Source: Tilletiopsis washingtonensis (taxonomy: Eukaryota; Basidiomycota; Exobasidiomycetes; Entylomatales). Taken from it: a DNA stretch of 64,000 nucleotides. The notes under the pieces are model-generated. The model worked only from the letters and a program-made list of their open reading frames with translations. It searched no databases and was not told the DNA's origin. Shown here piece by piece: positions 11,639 to 22,104 of this stretch. The stretch's first letter is position 1; the number at the start of each line of letters is the position of its first letter. Both the position numbers and the translations under genes were made by a program. The stretch lies in NCBI RefSeq assembly GCF_003144115.1, contig NW_020312015.1, positions 494,718 to 558,717 on the forward strand, written 5' to 3'.

Positions 11639-14600
11639 ATGCCCAGGTGTCCGCACGTCTCCAAGCCCGCCGACCCCACGCAGTTCTGGGCCGATGGCCA
11701 GCTGCACTTCCGTGCGCGCGATGTGGGCTGGATCGTCAGCGGTGTGCTGGCGCTCATTGCGTGCACGGCGAGCTTCTGGCTGATCATCAAGGTGCGTTGC
11801 GCGAGACAGGCGCTGGCACGCGTGGATGGCAAGCTGATGTGGCGCCGATGCGCAGCATCTGCGGTACTACACGTGTCCGCAACAGCAGCGACACATCGTG
11901 CGCATGCTCTTCATGGTGCCCGTGTACGCACTCGTCTCGTTTCTCTCGTACTACTTCTACCCGCAGGTGAGTGTGCGGCACGGCTGAGCGATCGGTCAGC
12001 GAGGCGGGCATCGTGGGTGAGGAGCGAGAGAGGTGGGCGTAGAGGGCAAGGACTGTCGCTGTCAAGGAGGTGTGGGTCGCGGGCTTGACGCATGGATCGC
12101 CTACGACCTTCAGCGACCGCTCTGACGCCTGTCCGCCAGGCCATCGTCTTCCAGCTCGTGCGCGACTGCTACGAAGCAGTCGTCATCACCTCGTTCGTCT
12201 GGCTGCTGCTGCAGTACGTCGGCGACTCTCCGGCAGAGCAGAATGAGGTGTTCAGCCAGGTCAAGCTCAAGAAGTGGGTGTGGCCGCTCGGATGGTGGCG
12301 CTATCGCCCGACCGGCCTGCACTTTCTTTGGATCATGAAGATCTGCATCTTGCAGTACGCCATCGTCAGGCCCGTGTGCACCATCGTGAGTTGTGTCGCG
12401 TGGATTTGCCTCAGCTCAGCGCTGACTGGCGTGTACAGGCCGCGGTGGGACTGCAGTACATGGGCCTGTACTGCCTCGCCTCTTGGTCGCCGGCGTTCGG
12501 CCATCTCTGGATCGCGCTGGCGATCACCATCAGGTGCGCGGTAAGGCGAGAGCTGGCTTGCCTTTGCGCTGCTGACGGCCGCGAATCGCAGCGTCACTGT
12601 GGCGCTCTATGCGTTGCTGCAGCTGTACATGCCGATTCAGAAGGAGCTCAAGCCCTACTCGCCCATCCTCAAGTTTCTCGCCGTCAAGGTGAACAGCGAG
12701 CCAACACGCGGTGGTCGGTCCCCGGCTGACACGCGTCTCTTCAGGCGGCCATCTTCATCATCTTCTGGCAGAGCCTCTTCCTCTCTATTCTCTTCTACTT
12801 CGACGTGCTCAAGGAGACCGAGTACTTCTCAGCCGAGGACGTGCAGGTCGGCATCGAGGCGCTGCTGCTCACTGCCGAGATGTGTGTCTTTGCGTTCTTG
12901 CACATCAAGGTGAGGCCGACCGTATCCTGGACACACTGCCGATGCTCACACACTTTCGACAGGCCTTCACGTACCTTGTCTACCGCCCTGCCGATCGGCA
13001 GCGCACGACCAAGATCGGCGCAGCACTGCTCGACGTGATGGACTTCCGCGACTGGTGGCGCGGCATGCGCGACTCTTCGCGCTACATCGTTGCGCGCTCG
13101 CGCGGCCGCGATTTCACAGAAGTAGACGACATTCGAAGGCAGAAGTACGTGCATCTGCACAAGGCACTCGGCCGCGAACGTCACGCAGAGCTGGTGCGCG
13201 AACGTCAGGCCATGAAGCAACAGGCTCGCTCGTTCTTCAAGGACGGCGGCGCGCGCGAAGAAGCATTCGACGTCGAGCATGCCGCTGATGCCGAGAAGAG
13301 CGTCTCGGGCCGTGGTGCTCCCTCTTCAGACGGCAAGACGCAGAGCTCTGCCTCGGCAGGCCTGCTGCGCCCTGTGCGCACGGTCGGAGAGTCCTTCGAG
13401 GATGACACGCTCTCACCGCGCGGCAACCGCGCTCTAGGCAAGCGCTACGATGATGACGACGATGACGAAGAGGCCGGCGACGCAGCGCTCGTCGAGTCGC
13501 GCGGCCTGATACGCGCGTTGACGTACACGCCAGCGCAGCAGCCAGACGAGGACTCCGTTCGATACGAGGACGAGATTGACCATCATCCCGAGCTCTCGCG
13601 CTACCATAACCCTGCGGTGCAGTCGCCAGAGATCGACGAAAAGGGCTTTGCAGAGGTTGTCGACGATGAGCTCGTGCTGAACGGCAACTGGGTGCCCGTG
13701 GAGGATGCGGCCGAGCGGCAGCGCCATGCCCCTCGACAGGGCAGTGGTAGCATCGGAGCCTGGTGGCGCTCTGTACGCGAACGCATCTCGGGCTCGGGCG
13801 CAGACCACGACGACGAGCACGATGCGTTCGGCGGCGGCTACAGTGCGCCTTCGCGTGCTGTGCCGCACGAGGACGACGCTGCCGGTGCGCTGCCATCCAC
13901 TCCGGTGGCTCGCATCGCCGCCTTCAGCCAGAAGAAGCAGACATCCTCATCGTCGGCCGACTCGGTGCTACGCTCGTCGCCGCTCGACAACATCATCTCT
14001 ACGTGCCGCACCTCCTCTCACGACTCGGATGTCGTGTCGCCGTCCAGCGTTCCCTTCGACGCGCCTCGTCCACCGCTGCTGCATAGCGTCTCAGCCGGCC
14101 AAGGCGTGCTGGGTGCAGCCTTCTCGCGCGTCTCGAGCATGCGCACCACCGAGCCGCCGTCGGAGCAACACGCTGATGAAGTCATTGTCACGCGCGTTGC
14201 TGTGACGCACGAGCAGGGCGTCTCGTCGCAAGCAATGACAGTCGTCAAGTCGGAGCAAGGGCACATCAGCACAACAACCAGCGCCGTCCGTGACGATGGT
14301 GTCGACGCCGGCGCAGCGCCCAGAGCGCCCTCGCCGACGGCTTCGTCGGCTGTGGGACCTCTGCCGAAGGGGATGCTCTTCAGCGACCCACTGTCGCCTA
14401 CGTACGCGGAACGCGCAGCTGCAAGGCCCGCACCGCCTGTCTCTGCGCCGCGCCCTGCCAAGCGCACCAAGACTGCGCCTGCCAAGCCGGCCTCGGCTCC
14501 AACAGCACAGAGCGGCGGAACGATTGCACCTCATCGTCGCGAAAGCACAGTGGACGCCCAGCAGAGCAACAAGCAGCAGCAGCAGCAGGAGGTCGAGAAG

Positions 14601-16517
14601 ACTCGTCGCCTGGAGAATGCGCCGGCGAGCCGCCGCGTGGAGAACACGCCGTCCAGCCGTCATCTCGAGAACACGCCGTCGAGCCGTGAAGCTGAGGCAT
14701 GGCGTCAGCGCCAGCAAACTGAGCAGCAGCTGCAGCAGCAGCAGCAGCAGCAGCCGCGCGCCAAGGTTGAGCACGAGCAGCGTCCAGAGCTCGCGGTCCT
14801 CGTGCCGGCCGACTTTTCGTCCTTGCGGTCGCCGCCACCCGGCTTTGCCGCCGAGTCCGGCCCGCAGCTGGTCGCTCCAAAGGCACAGCGTGCCAGCCTC
14901 TTCGCGATGCCGAATTCGATAGAGCAAAGCTCCGCTCAGCCGCCTGCTCCACCGACCGTCAAGCAAGCGACCTATGCGCCGCGAGCGTCCCTCCCGCCTA
15001 CGGCTCGGCAGGGCGCGCCTGCGACGGAGCAGGTCTTGCGGCAAGAGCCACAGCGCTCCGTCTCTCAGCCGTCAGTCGCACCGGTCGTCACTGCTCGCTC
15101 CCAACCTCCACCGCTTCCGCGTACCACGTCGGCCATCTCCGCGAAGGAGGCGGCTGCGACAGCGTCCGGTCCCAAGGGACGCAAGATCAAGCTCAGCCTG
15201 CCAGGCCCGCTGTCGCCCGAGACATTCCCGTACGGCGCACAGGATCAGGTGGCGACGCCAACGCCGACCTCGCCGCCCGCCACAGGAGGCAGCGCCATTC
15301 GTCAGAGCCGCATCGCCTTCGCAGCCGACCCTCGCGCGCAGGCTGCCGCGCCAGCATCGCGCGTTGCTCCCTCGACCACCGGCTCGGGACGGGTCAAGAC
15401 GGCAGAGGAGCGCGAGCGCGAATACCTCGGCCTGCCCGCACCGCCAGGCAGCAAGGGCCGCGTTGTGAACGGCGGACGCTCTCAAGCACAGGAAGACGCG
15501 GCCCGCGAGGCTGCAGCTCGAGCGCGCGAGGACGCCGAGCGCGTCAAGCGCTTCGAGGCGTGGCGTGCCGAGAAGGAGCAGCACGAGCGAGCGGCTCGCG
15601 AAAAGGAGGCCAAGGCCCGAGCTACTGCCGAGGCGGAGCGCGTCCGCCGCAGCAGCATACCGGCGCCGGGCCCGAGCCAGATTGCGGCAATCCTGCCGCC
15701 CGTCGAGATGAAGTGGACCTGGCTGGGCAAGAAGCCCAAGCAGCCGGCGCCGTACACGCCGCTGCCCGCTCCGTCGCAGCTCGGCGCCGACATTGGCGAC
15801 GAGCGCGATGCGTTCACCGCCGGCGCTGCGGCGCGCGAGGACATGGAGCAGAGCGCACAAGCACCTCCGAGCCACGTCCGTGCGGGCGTCGGAGCCGGCC
15901 GACGTGCCTCTGCGCCGCTGCATCCAGGCGCACAACAGCAGCAGTCCGGCTTTGCCGTCGGCAGCGTTGCTCCGCGCGGTGCGGTCATGGACCCGACTCG
16001 GCAGCAATACCCGGTCGTCAAGCCGTACCCGGACGCACCAGGCATGCCCCGCCCTCGCACCAGCGCGCCGGCCCAGCCGTATCCTGCGAATGCAGGCATG
16101 CCGCAGCGCCATGGCGACCAGCCGCGGCAGGCCAGCGAGCGCTACTGGGCCTCCAACGGTTACAGCAGCGGCGGACGTCACTCAGCCATGCAGTACCCGC
16201 AGCAGGCGCTGCAGCCTTCGGACTTCGCGCCGGCGCCCAGCAACGCCGTCGGCTCGTACACGCAGCGTCCGGCGCCGCGTGCTCGCGCCTCCTACGACCC
16301 GTACACTGGCGAGCCGGCGTCGTTCCGCGGCCGTCCAGACCCGCGTGGCCCGCGCCACTCCTACCAGCAGCCACGCGCGGCGCAACGTCCCGACGCCTAC
16401 ACGTCGCTGCCCAGTCGCGGCCGCGTCGTCTCGGATCCCAGAGCGGCCCCAGCGCCGCACCGAGAGCAGCGGCCGCGCCAGGAGCTGCGCGACGGCTTCC
16501 ACTTTGAGAGCTACTAA
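11639..16517 (+). CDS. DUF300/TMEM184-like membrane protein with giant disordered tail
   Basis: Seven exons (11639..11791, 11856..11966, 12140..12385, 12439..12533, 12592..12688, 12745..12909, 12963..16517) give 1473 residues. Residues 1 to about 295 hold about seven membrane helices of the DUF300 family (organic solute transporter alpha/TMEM184), ending near TYLVYRPADRQRTTK. The last exon encodes about 1,180 residues of charged, Pro/Ser/Gln-rich, mostly disordered cytoplasmic tail with acidic runs, polyQ stretches, three 9-residue tandem repeats (14607-14687) and a charged helix at about 1140-1187 that is probably a coiled coil. Fungal relatives sit in vacuolar or plasma membranes, and their transported substrate is unsettled. 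The last exon is open throughout and in phase, so I treat the tail as genuine. Confidence 0.88.
14607..14687 (+). repeat. Three tandem 27-nt repeats in the DUF300 tail
   Basis: Three in-frame copies encode RLENAPASR, RVENTPSSR and HLENTPSSR. Third-position differences between copies show that the repeat is not brand new. A partial fourth copy (EAE...) may follow. The unit has a Thr-Pro site and could be a short phosphorylated linear motif. Confidence 0.85.
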
Positions 16518-16654
16518 TGCCGCTGCCACCTTGACTCTCCATCGCGACGCCTCGCCTCATGCTTCTCCCTCCTCTGCGCGCAGCGTCTCTGTATGGGCTG
16601 TGCATTGCAATCAGATACCCCCACGGACATCTGTGCTTGCACCTCGTGATGCGC

Positions 16655-18070
16655 CTAGACGCACTTGTCCTCGACGGCTCGCACGGGAGTGTTAGCTGGC
16701 GCAGCGGGTCCGAAGCCGAGACGCTCGAGAAGGCCGTCCCAGAGGCCCGTCTTGCAGACCATGGCGAGCAGCATGACGGCGGGCAGGTGCACGAGGCTGA
16801 CCCAGAAGCACCAGCGTGCGGCCTTGTCGCTCTGGTCGCGCCAGAAGCGCCAGCTGGCGTGGATGAAGGCGACGTTTGCGGGCAGACTGAGCAGCGCGTA
16901 GATGGGATGCACGGCGCCCGTCAGAGGCAGAGCGGCGCAGAGCGGCAGACAGGCGATGGCGTAGCGCAGTGCCGTGCGGCGATTGAGCAGCGGGTGCGAG
17001 GCCGACATCATGCGGTAGCCGCCGCGCGCATACTCGCTGCGAAGGTTGTGCGAGAGGGCGTTGAAGTGCGGGAACTGCCATGCGAAGAGCAGCCCGGCCA
17101 GCAGCCAGCCTGGCGCGTCGGAGAGCTGCAAGAGCGAGTCCGTCGCTGCCGTCCAGCCCATCAGCGGCGGGATGCCGCCGACCAGCGAGCCGACCCAGGT
17201 GTTGACGATGTGGACGCGCTTCAGCGGCGTGTACACGAAGGCGTACAGGATGATGTTGGCGGCGCCCAGCACGCCCGTCAGCGGGTTGACGGCGAGCGAG
17301 AGAATCGTGACGCCCGACAGACCCATGATGCCGGCGTACGTGGCGCCGTGTAGCGGCGTCACCAGACGCGCAGGCAGCGGCCGGTTGCGCGTGCGCGGCA
17401 TCTGCGCATCGTACGGCGCCTCGAGCAGCTGATTGGTCGCGTTGGCGGCGGCCGAGCAGGCGGCCGTGCCGGCAGTGAGCGCGAGCAGCACGAGTGGCCC
17501 GCTGGACACAGCCAGTGATGCTGGACACAGCGCATAGCCGGCCATGGAGGTGAGCGTGACGAGGAGCGTGAGGTTGCCCTTGCCGAGCTGCACGTAGGCG
17601 CGCTTGAGCGTCTTGGCCGTCAGAGCCGGCACGGGCCGGTAGCCTTCGCTGATCGCGGCAGCAGGCGTGGTGGGCAGCGAGAGCGGGCCCGAGAGCGGCG
17701 CACGCGTGGGATCGTTGGACGCCGGCGAGTGTGGAGAGGCGGCCGGCGCCAGCAGCTCGGGCGTGAGGACGGGCGAGAAGAAGCTGTACGGCAGCGAGCT
17801 GGGCGCACCGCTGCCAGAGGAGGTAAAGGAGCTATCTCGGGCACCGTAGCCTGGCGGCAGACCCGATGCACCTCCGCTGCTCTGCTGCATGCTCGATGCC
17901 GTGTGCTGCCAGCGCTGCTGCCGTGCGGCCAGGCGCGAGGGCAGGCGTGGGGTGGACGACGCCAGGCGCAGCTGTGCGCGCGAGGCGGCGGCGGCCAGCG
18001 GCACGACGCGGCTCGCCGCAAAGGCGGGCGACCATGGCCCGGTGACGAGGCGCGACGAGACGAGCAGCAT
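16655..18070 (-). CDS. COX10: Protoheme IX farnesyltransferase (heme O synthase)
   Basis: A single exon encodes 471 residues from ATG 18070 to a TAG at 16657-16655. COX10 attaches a farnesyl chain to heme B to make heme O, the precursor of heme A for cytochrome c oxidase, in the mitochondrial inner membrane. The N-terminal 60 residues are rich in Arg and Ser with almost no acid, a mitochondrial targeting peptide. The UbiA prenyltransferase signature is present (N213 ... E217 ... D221 ... MPRTRNRPLP), as are the conserved WQFPHF (331-336) and EYARGGYRMM (346-355), with about seven to nine membrane helices. A longer in-frame ATG at 18268 exists, but its extra residues do not look conserved. The gene is convergent with the DUF300 gene, with stops only about 137 bases apart. 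Confidence 0.93.
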   Translation of the reverse strand: MLLVSSRLVTGPWSPAFAASRVVPLAAAASRAQLRLASSTPRLPSRLAARQQRWQHTASSMQQSSGGASGLPPGYGARDSSFTSSGSGAPSSLPYSFFSPVLTPELLAPAASPHSPASNDPTRAPLSGPLSLPTTPAAAISEGYRPVPALTAKTLKRAYVQLGKGNLTLLVTLTSMAGYALCPASLAVSSGPLVLLALTAGTAACSAAANATNQLLEAPYDAQMPRTRNRPLPARLVTPLHGATYAGIMGLSGVTILSLAVNPLTGVLGAANIILYAFVYTPLKRVHIVNTWVGSLVGGIPPLMGWTAATDSLLQLSDAPGWLLAGLLFAWQFPHFNALSHNLRSEYARGGYRMMSASHPLLNRRTALRYAIACLPLCAALPLTGAVHPIYALLSLPANVAFIHASWRFWRDQSDKAARWCFWVSLVHLPAVMLLAMVCKTGLWDGLLERLGFGPAAPANTPVRAVEDKCV

Positions 18071-18278
18071 GGCGTGGACGCTCGTTGTGTGGTGAGGTGT
18101 TGGTGTGGTGACGGCAGAAGGACGTGCTCTTGGTGCGAGGGCGAGGCTGGGGCTGCTGCACGGCTTGAAATTCCCACGCCCGCGCGGCACGTGACCTCGT
18201 CGCCCCTCCGCTGCTGCTCCTTCACACAACTGCCGTCCTCCCAAGCCCCAGAAGGGCAGATGGGGCACATTTTACGGC

Positions 18279-18668
18279 TCAATATGCGCAATACATGCTC
18301 TCGAGTGCCTCTAGGTCCTTCTTGGCGCCGTCTGACTGCTGAGCCGGGCGCTCGGAGGCGAGCAACTCTGTGAAGCGTCGAAAGCGCGGCCGGGCTTTGC
18401 AAAACGAGCCCCACGTGACTTTCTGCCGCTCACCCGGCACTGCTGCCTCCAAGACAGCTACCACGACCTCAGTGAGACACGAACGGTCGGCCCAGAGCAT
18501 CTCAGACAGGCCAAGGCGAAGAGAGTATGTCTTGCGAAGGGCAGAGGCCCAGGCAGCTCTGAGCCGAGTGACGCGGTCCGGCTCGTCTTGCTGACTCAGC
18601 AGCCCGCGCCTCGAGGTCCGAGGCATCCGACTCGCCTCCAGAGCAACACACGGCGCCACCCACCGCAT
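18279..18668 (-). CDS. Candidate small intronless gene of unknown function
   Basis: The frame is open from ATG 18668 (or ATG 18626, MPRTSRRG...) to a TGA at 18281-18279, giving 129 or 115 residues. An in-frame stop lies just upstream of 18668, so the frame is self-contained. Unlike the shadow frames around it, it has balanced composition: mixed hydrophobic, acidic and basic residues and Trp, Met and Tyr rather than Arg/Ala/Pro runs. Its third positions are mostly G or C, as in the proven genes. A helical segment (TYSLRLGLSEMLWADRSCLT) and an acidic C-terminus (KKDLEALESMYCAY) are visible. I recognise no family. It lies only about 210 bases upstream of the COX10 start on the same strand. It could be a real short protein or a chance frame. 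Confidence 0.35.
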   Translation of the reverse strand: MRWVAPCVALEASRMPRTSRRGLLSQQDEPDRVTRLRAAWASALRKTYSLRLGLSEMLWADRSCLTEVVVAVLEAAVPGERQKVTWGSFCKARPRFRRFTELLASERPAQQSDGAKKDLEALESMYCAY

Positions 18669-20387
18669 GCTGCATGCACGAAAGCATCCGCATGCCGGTC
18701 AATTGTGCGTCGAGCAAGACTGCGATCGAGGTGCGGTGTGCGAAACAGAGAACGACGGCGGAGCGGGGCCGAGCGGACGGGACGCGCACTGCGCTCGGCT
18801 GTCGGATGGGCAGCGTCATGCGTCTGGCGGGCGGCGCGCGCGCAGACGACGCGCACCCGACCACCGGACGGTCCGCCGCCACATTTTGCTGGGCAGGACC
18901 CACAATCCAGTGATCTGCAGCACAAGTGATGCAGCCAGAGGTTGCTGATCGGCGATTTCCAGAGCTGCAGAATGCAGACTGCTTGCTGGACAGGCCGGAG
19001 GATCAAGAGGCCCCAAGCTGCGCGCTGCTCCGTGCCGTCAGCGCGTCACGGCGCCGCCGCGCGCGCGAAGGCCAACGTCGTGCACCCGTCACGACGACCG
19101 CTGACCCACAGTATGAGAACGCAAGGTTCCGGCGCCTTGGCGAGGGATCTGCATCGTCATCAGCACTCCTTGACGCTGCTTCATACGCCAGAGCGACTCA
19201 GGATGCGTGAGCGTGATGAGAAAGTGTGGAGAGGCGCGCTCTCGTCTTGCTCCTGCAGACACCGCGAGGCGCGAGCGCGAATCACGCGGCACCGACGCAG
19301 GCACGGCGAGACGGCAGCTTGCCAAGGCCCAGGATGCGGATGTGCCGTGCGCAAGCGAGATGCGGAAGCGCATCAGCCGCACCGAGAGGGTCAGCCGCTC
19401 AGCGATCGCCGGCCGTGCGGACGGGCCGCCTCACAGGGTTGCGCTCGGAGGGGGGCCGAGCGGGAGGAAAGAACGTCTTCCGAGAAGGCGTTGGCCTGCC
19501 GCTGCGTGCGCTCGCTCAAACGCCTGCAGGACGCGCGGCGCTAAGCAGCCTCGCCGTGCAGCACGCGCACGGCGCCAGTGTGCCGGCGAGGGCGCGGCGT
19601 CCTACGGCCGCAGCTCCGCGCTGCTCGCATGCTGCCGTCCTGCGCGGCGCCGCCGCGCAAGAGCAAGCCGAGCAAGGCTGCCCCTCGGACGAAGAGCGAA
19701 GCAGCGGCAGCCCCAACGCTCGCACCGCAGCCTAGCGGCTAGGGCCCCTGAGCAGCGACGACGGCGACGAGCGAGAGGAGCATCTGCTGCAGCACGACGA
19801 CATGTACGGTGCTCTGGCGGCGTGCCTGTCCTGATGCTGCTGTTCTGCGGCTGCCGCTGATGATCTGCATGCTTGCAGCGCAGAGAGGGGCCAGCACCAG
19901 CCGCACCCGGCGCACGGCTGTAGAGTTGCGTGACGCACCGCCAGCCGGCCGCCCCTATTGGCCCTCTCGCTGCAGCACAACACAGGCCGCCTGCGCTACG
20001 GCTGCCCGATCGAACGAGCGAGGCAAGGCTGCAGCTGGGTGCTGCTGCTGCATTTGCCCCGCTCGGGTGCGGCTGCCCCTAAGCGGAGCACACTGTCGGC
20101 CTGCAGACAGCCACGCAGGCACCGACGATCCGGCGCTCCGACGAAGGCTGGACTTGCCTTGCCTTACCGTGCGCTGCATGAGAGCCTCTGGCTCCGACGA
20201 CCATACACATAGCCCGACAGCGAGCCACACTTGCCTCCTTCTCCACGCCCACCACCTCCTCAAGCTCCATCTCCCACCGTCTGCTCGACTCGCCCTCCTC
20301 CAAGCCCGCGCGACTTCCTTCGCGCCGACCTCTACCCTCTCTCACTCGGCTGCTCTCTCACACCGCACCTCTCGCTCTCTCGCAGCG
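18669..20387. other. Gene-poor region upstream of the RlpA-like gene
   Basis: I see no supported gene in this 1.7 kb. Overlapping frames on both strands are Arg/Ala-rich and mutually antisense. From about 20220 to 20385 the plus strand is a pyrimidine-rich leader running into the ATG at 20388. Confidence 0.5.
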
Positions 20388-21158
20388 ATGCACTTCGCTA
20401 CGCCTCTCCTCTGCCTCGCCGCCGCGCTCCTCGCCTCCGCCGAGCATGCGCCTCACGCCCGCTCGCACAAGGGCCTGCTGCGCCGCTTCGGCGCGGCGCA
20501 GGTGGAGCAGCGCGCCGCCGAGGCGGGCTCCAGCCTCGACCCTCGCGGCGAGCTGGCGCGGCGCGCCTACTCCGGCCGCGCCACCTACTACGCTGCGGGC
20601 CTCGGAGCCTGCGGCACGGTCAACAAAGCAAGCGACGCAATAATTGCGATGAATTCGGCACAGTTCAGCGGCTCGTGCTACCGGACCATCACGATTGGCT
20701 ACGGCGGCAAGACGGCGACGGCCACCGTCACGGACCTGTGTCCTGGCTGCCCGTACGGCGCCATCGACATGTCGCAGGGTCTCTTTGAGTACTTTGCAGA
20801 CACGAGTCTTGGCGTGATCCAGGTGCAGTGGGCCTTTGGCAACTCGCTTGACGATGCGCCACGGACGACGACGACGCGGCGGACAAGCACCACACGGCCA
20901 CCTCCGCCGCCGACGACGACGACGTCGACGCGCTCCTCGACGCGCTCGCAGCCCACCAGCTCGAGCAGCAGCACGCCGTCGCCGACGAGCAGCAGCTCGA
21001 GCAGCAGCGAGGCCGACGAGACGAGCTCGACGTCGACCGAGGCGAGCAGCACGCCCGTGTCCAATTTCGACGGCCTCAATCGCGTCGTGGGCGTCATGTT
21101 CGACATGGCCAATGCCGGACAGGAGGGCGAGCCGGCCAGCTCCTCGGCAGCTGCCTGA
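20388..21158 (+). CDS. Secreted RlpA-like double-psi beta-barrel protein
   Basis: A single exon encodes 256 residues. Residues 1-18 are a signal peptide. A dibasic RR site at 58-59 just before the barrel is a likely Kex2 processing point. Residues about 60-152 form the RlpA-like/barwin-expansin double-psi beta-barrel, with RATYYAAGLGACG at 64-76, the second Cys at 97, TDLCPGCPYGAIDMS at 116-130 with the conserved Asp pair D117 and D127, and the closing VQWAFG. Residues about 155-225 are a Ser/Thr/Pro-rich stretch, probably heavily O-mannosylated. Such proteins loosen or bind wall polysaccharide or act as secreted effectors in plant-associated fungi. No cellulose-binding domain is present and the C-terminus has no strong GPI signal. 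The start follows a CT-rich leader. Confidence 0.9.
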   Translation: MHFATPLLCLAAALLASAEHAPHARSHKGLLRRFGAAQVEQRAAEAGSSLDPRGELARRAYSGRATYYAAGLGACGTVNKASDAIIAMNSAQFSGSCYRTITIGYGGKTATATVTDLCPGCPYGAIDMSQGLFEYFADTSLGVIQVQWAFGNSLDDAPRTTTTRRTSTTRPPPPPTTTTSTRSSTRSQPTSSSSSTPSPTSSSSSSSEADETSSTSTEASSTPVSNFDGLNRVVGVMFDMANAGQEGEPASSSAAA

Positions 21159-22104
21159 GCAGCTGGTGTACATCGTTGCTCTCGCTCGCCTCGCCTCGCT
21201 GCCGTCATCCGCCTCGTCTCTGTCCGCATGCATCGCTCGCCACGTCTCGCTTCACGCCCTCGCCACGTCTCGCCGTCTCAAGCCTCGCTCTCTCGCCTCT
21301 CTCCACACCTCGCAGTCACGTACCCAAGGTCACGGTCGTCAAGGACTTCAGTTCTGCTCTTTCGCGCTCTGCCTCGTCGCACGAGCCCTTTCTCCGCCCG
21401 TATTCCCACTCCACTGAGCCTGAGCCTCGGATGGCGCCGCCAACGCAGCGCACGATCTGCTCGCCACCCTCGGCGTATGCCCAGTGCACCACAGCTCGAT
21501 GCTCCACCCTCCGCGCATGCTAGATGCCTGCTGCCCTCCATCATCACACACACACCACGCCAGCCTGCATACTCACCCCAGCCCTCGTCGCGCGCGCGCG
21601 CCACTGCTGCGCGCGCGGCCTGTACTTCTATATCCAGTTATCCTCTGTGCCCCCCCTGTCTGTGCTGCTGCTATGCATTGATGAGACGGGGGCAGGTGAT
21701 GAGGGAGCGCAGACGAGGACGGTCCACGTGATGAGAACGCAGCAAGAGCCGCTCCACACGACGCGGCGGCGCGCGGCGCAGCGCCAGCGCCGTCAGGCCG
21801 CGCCGCATCGCCGCGCCCACAGCCGCCGGCTCGAGCGCGTGGCGCGCCGTGCTCGACTGACGCATCGCCGTCTCCTCTCCACCACCATCTCCCTTCCTTC
21901 GCGCTCTGCTGTTCCCGGACGCTCCCTGGCTCTTCGCACGACCTGCGCCTAGCTCCTGCAGTGCCCTTCGGCCACACTGCTCCGCCGCCCGCTTGCCCGA
22001 TCGCAGATCAGCTGCGCAGGCTCGCGCTGCGCACAAGCCATCGTCTCGTCGTCGCGTGACGCTCCGTGCTGCCTCGGCGCCGCGGCGCTGCGTGTCTGCC
22101 CAGC
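21159..22104. other. Intergenic: RlpA-like 3' UTR and cullin promoter
   Basis: No gene is recognised. The plus strand is pyrimidine-rich from about 21180 to 21660. Nothing distinctive is seen in the remainder up to the cullin ATG. Confidence 0.5.
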
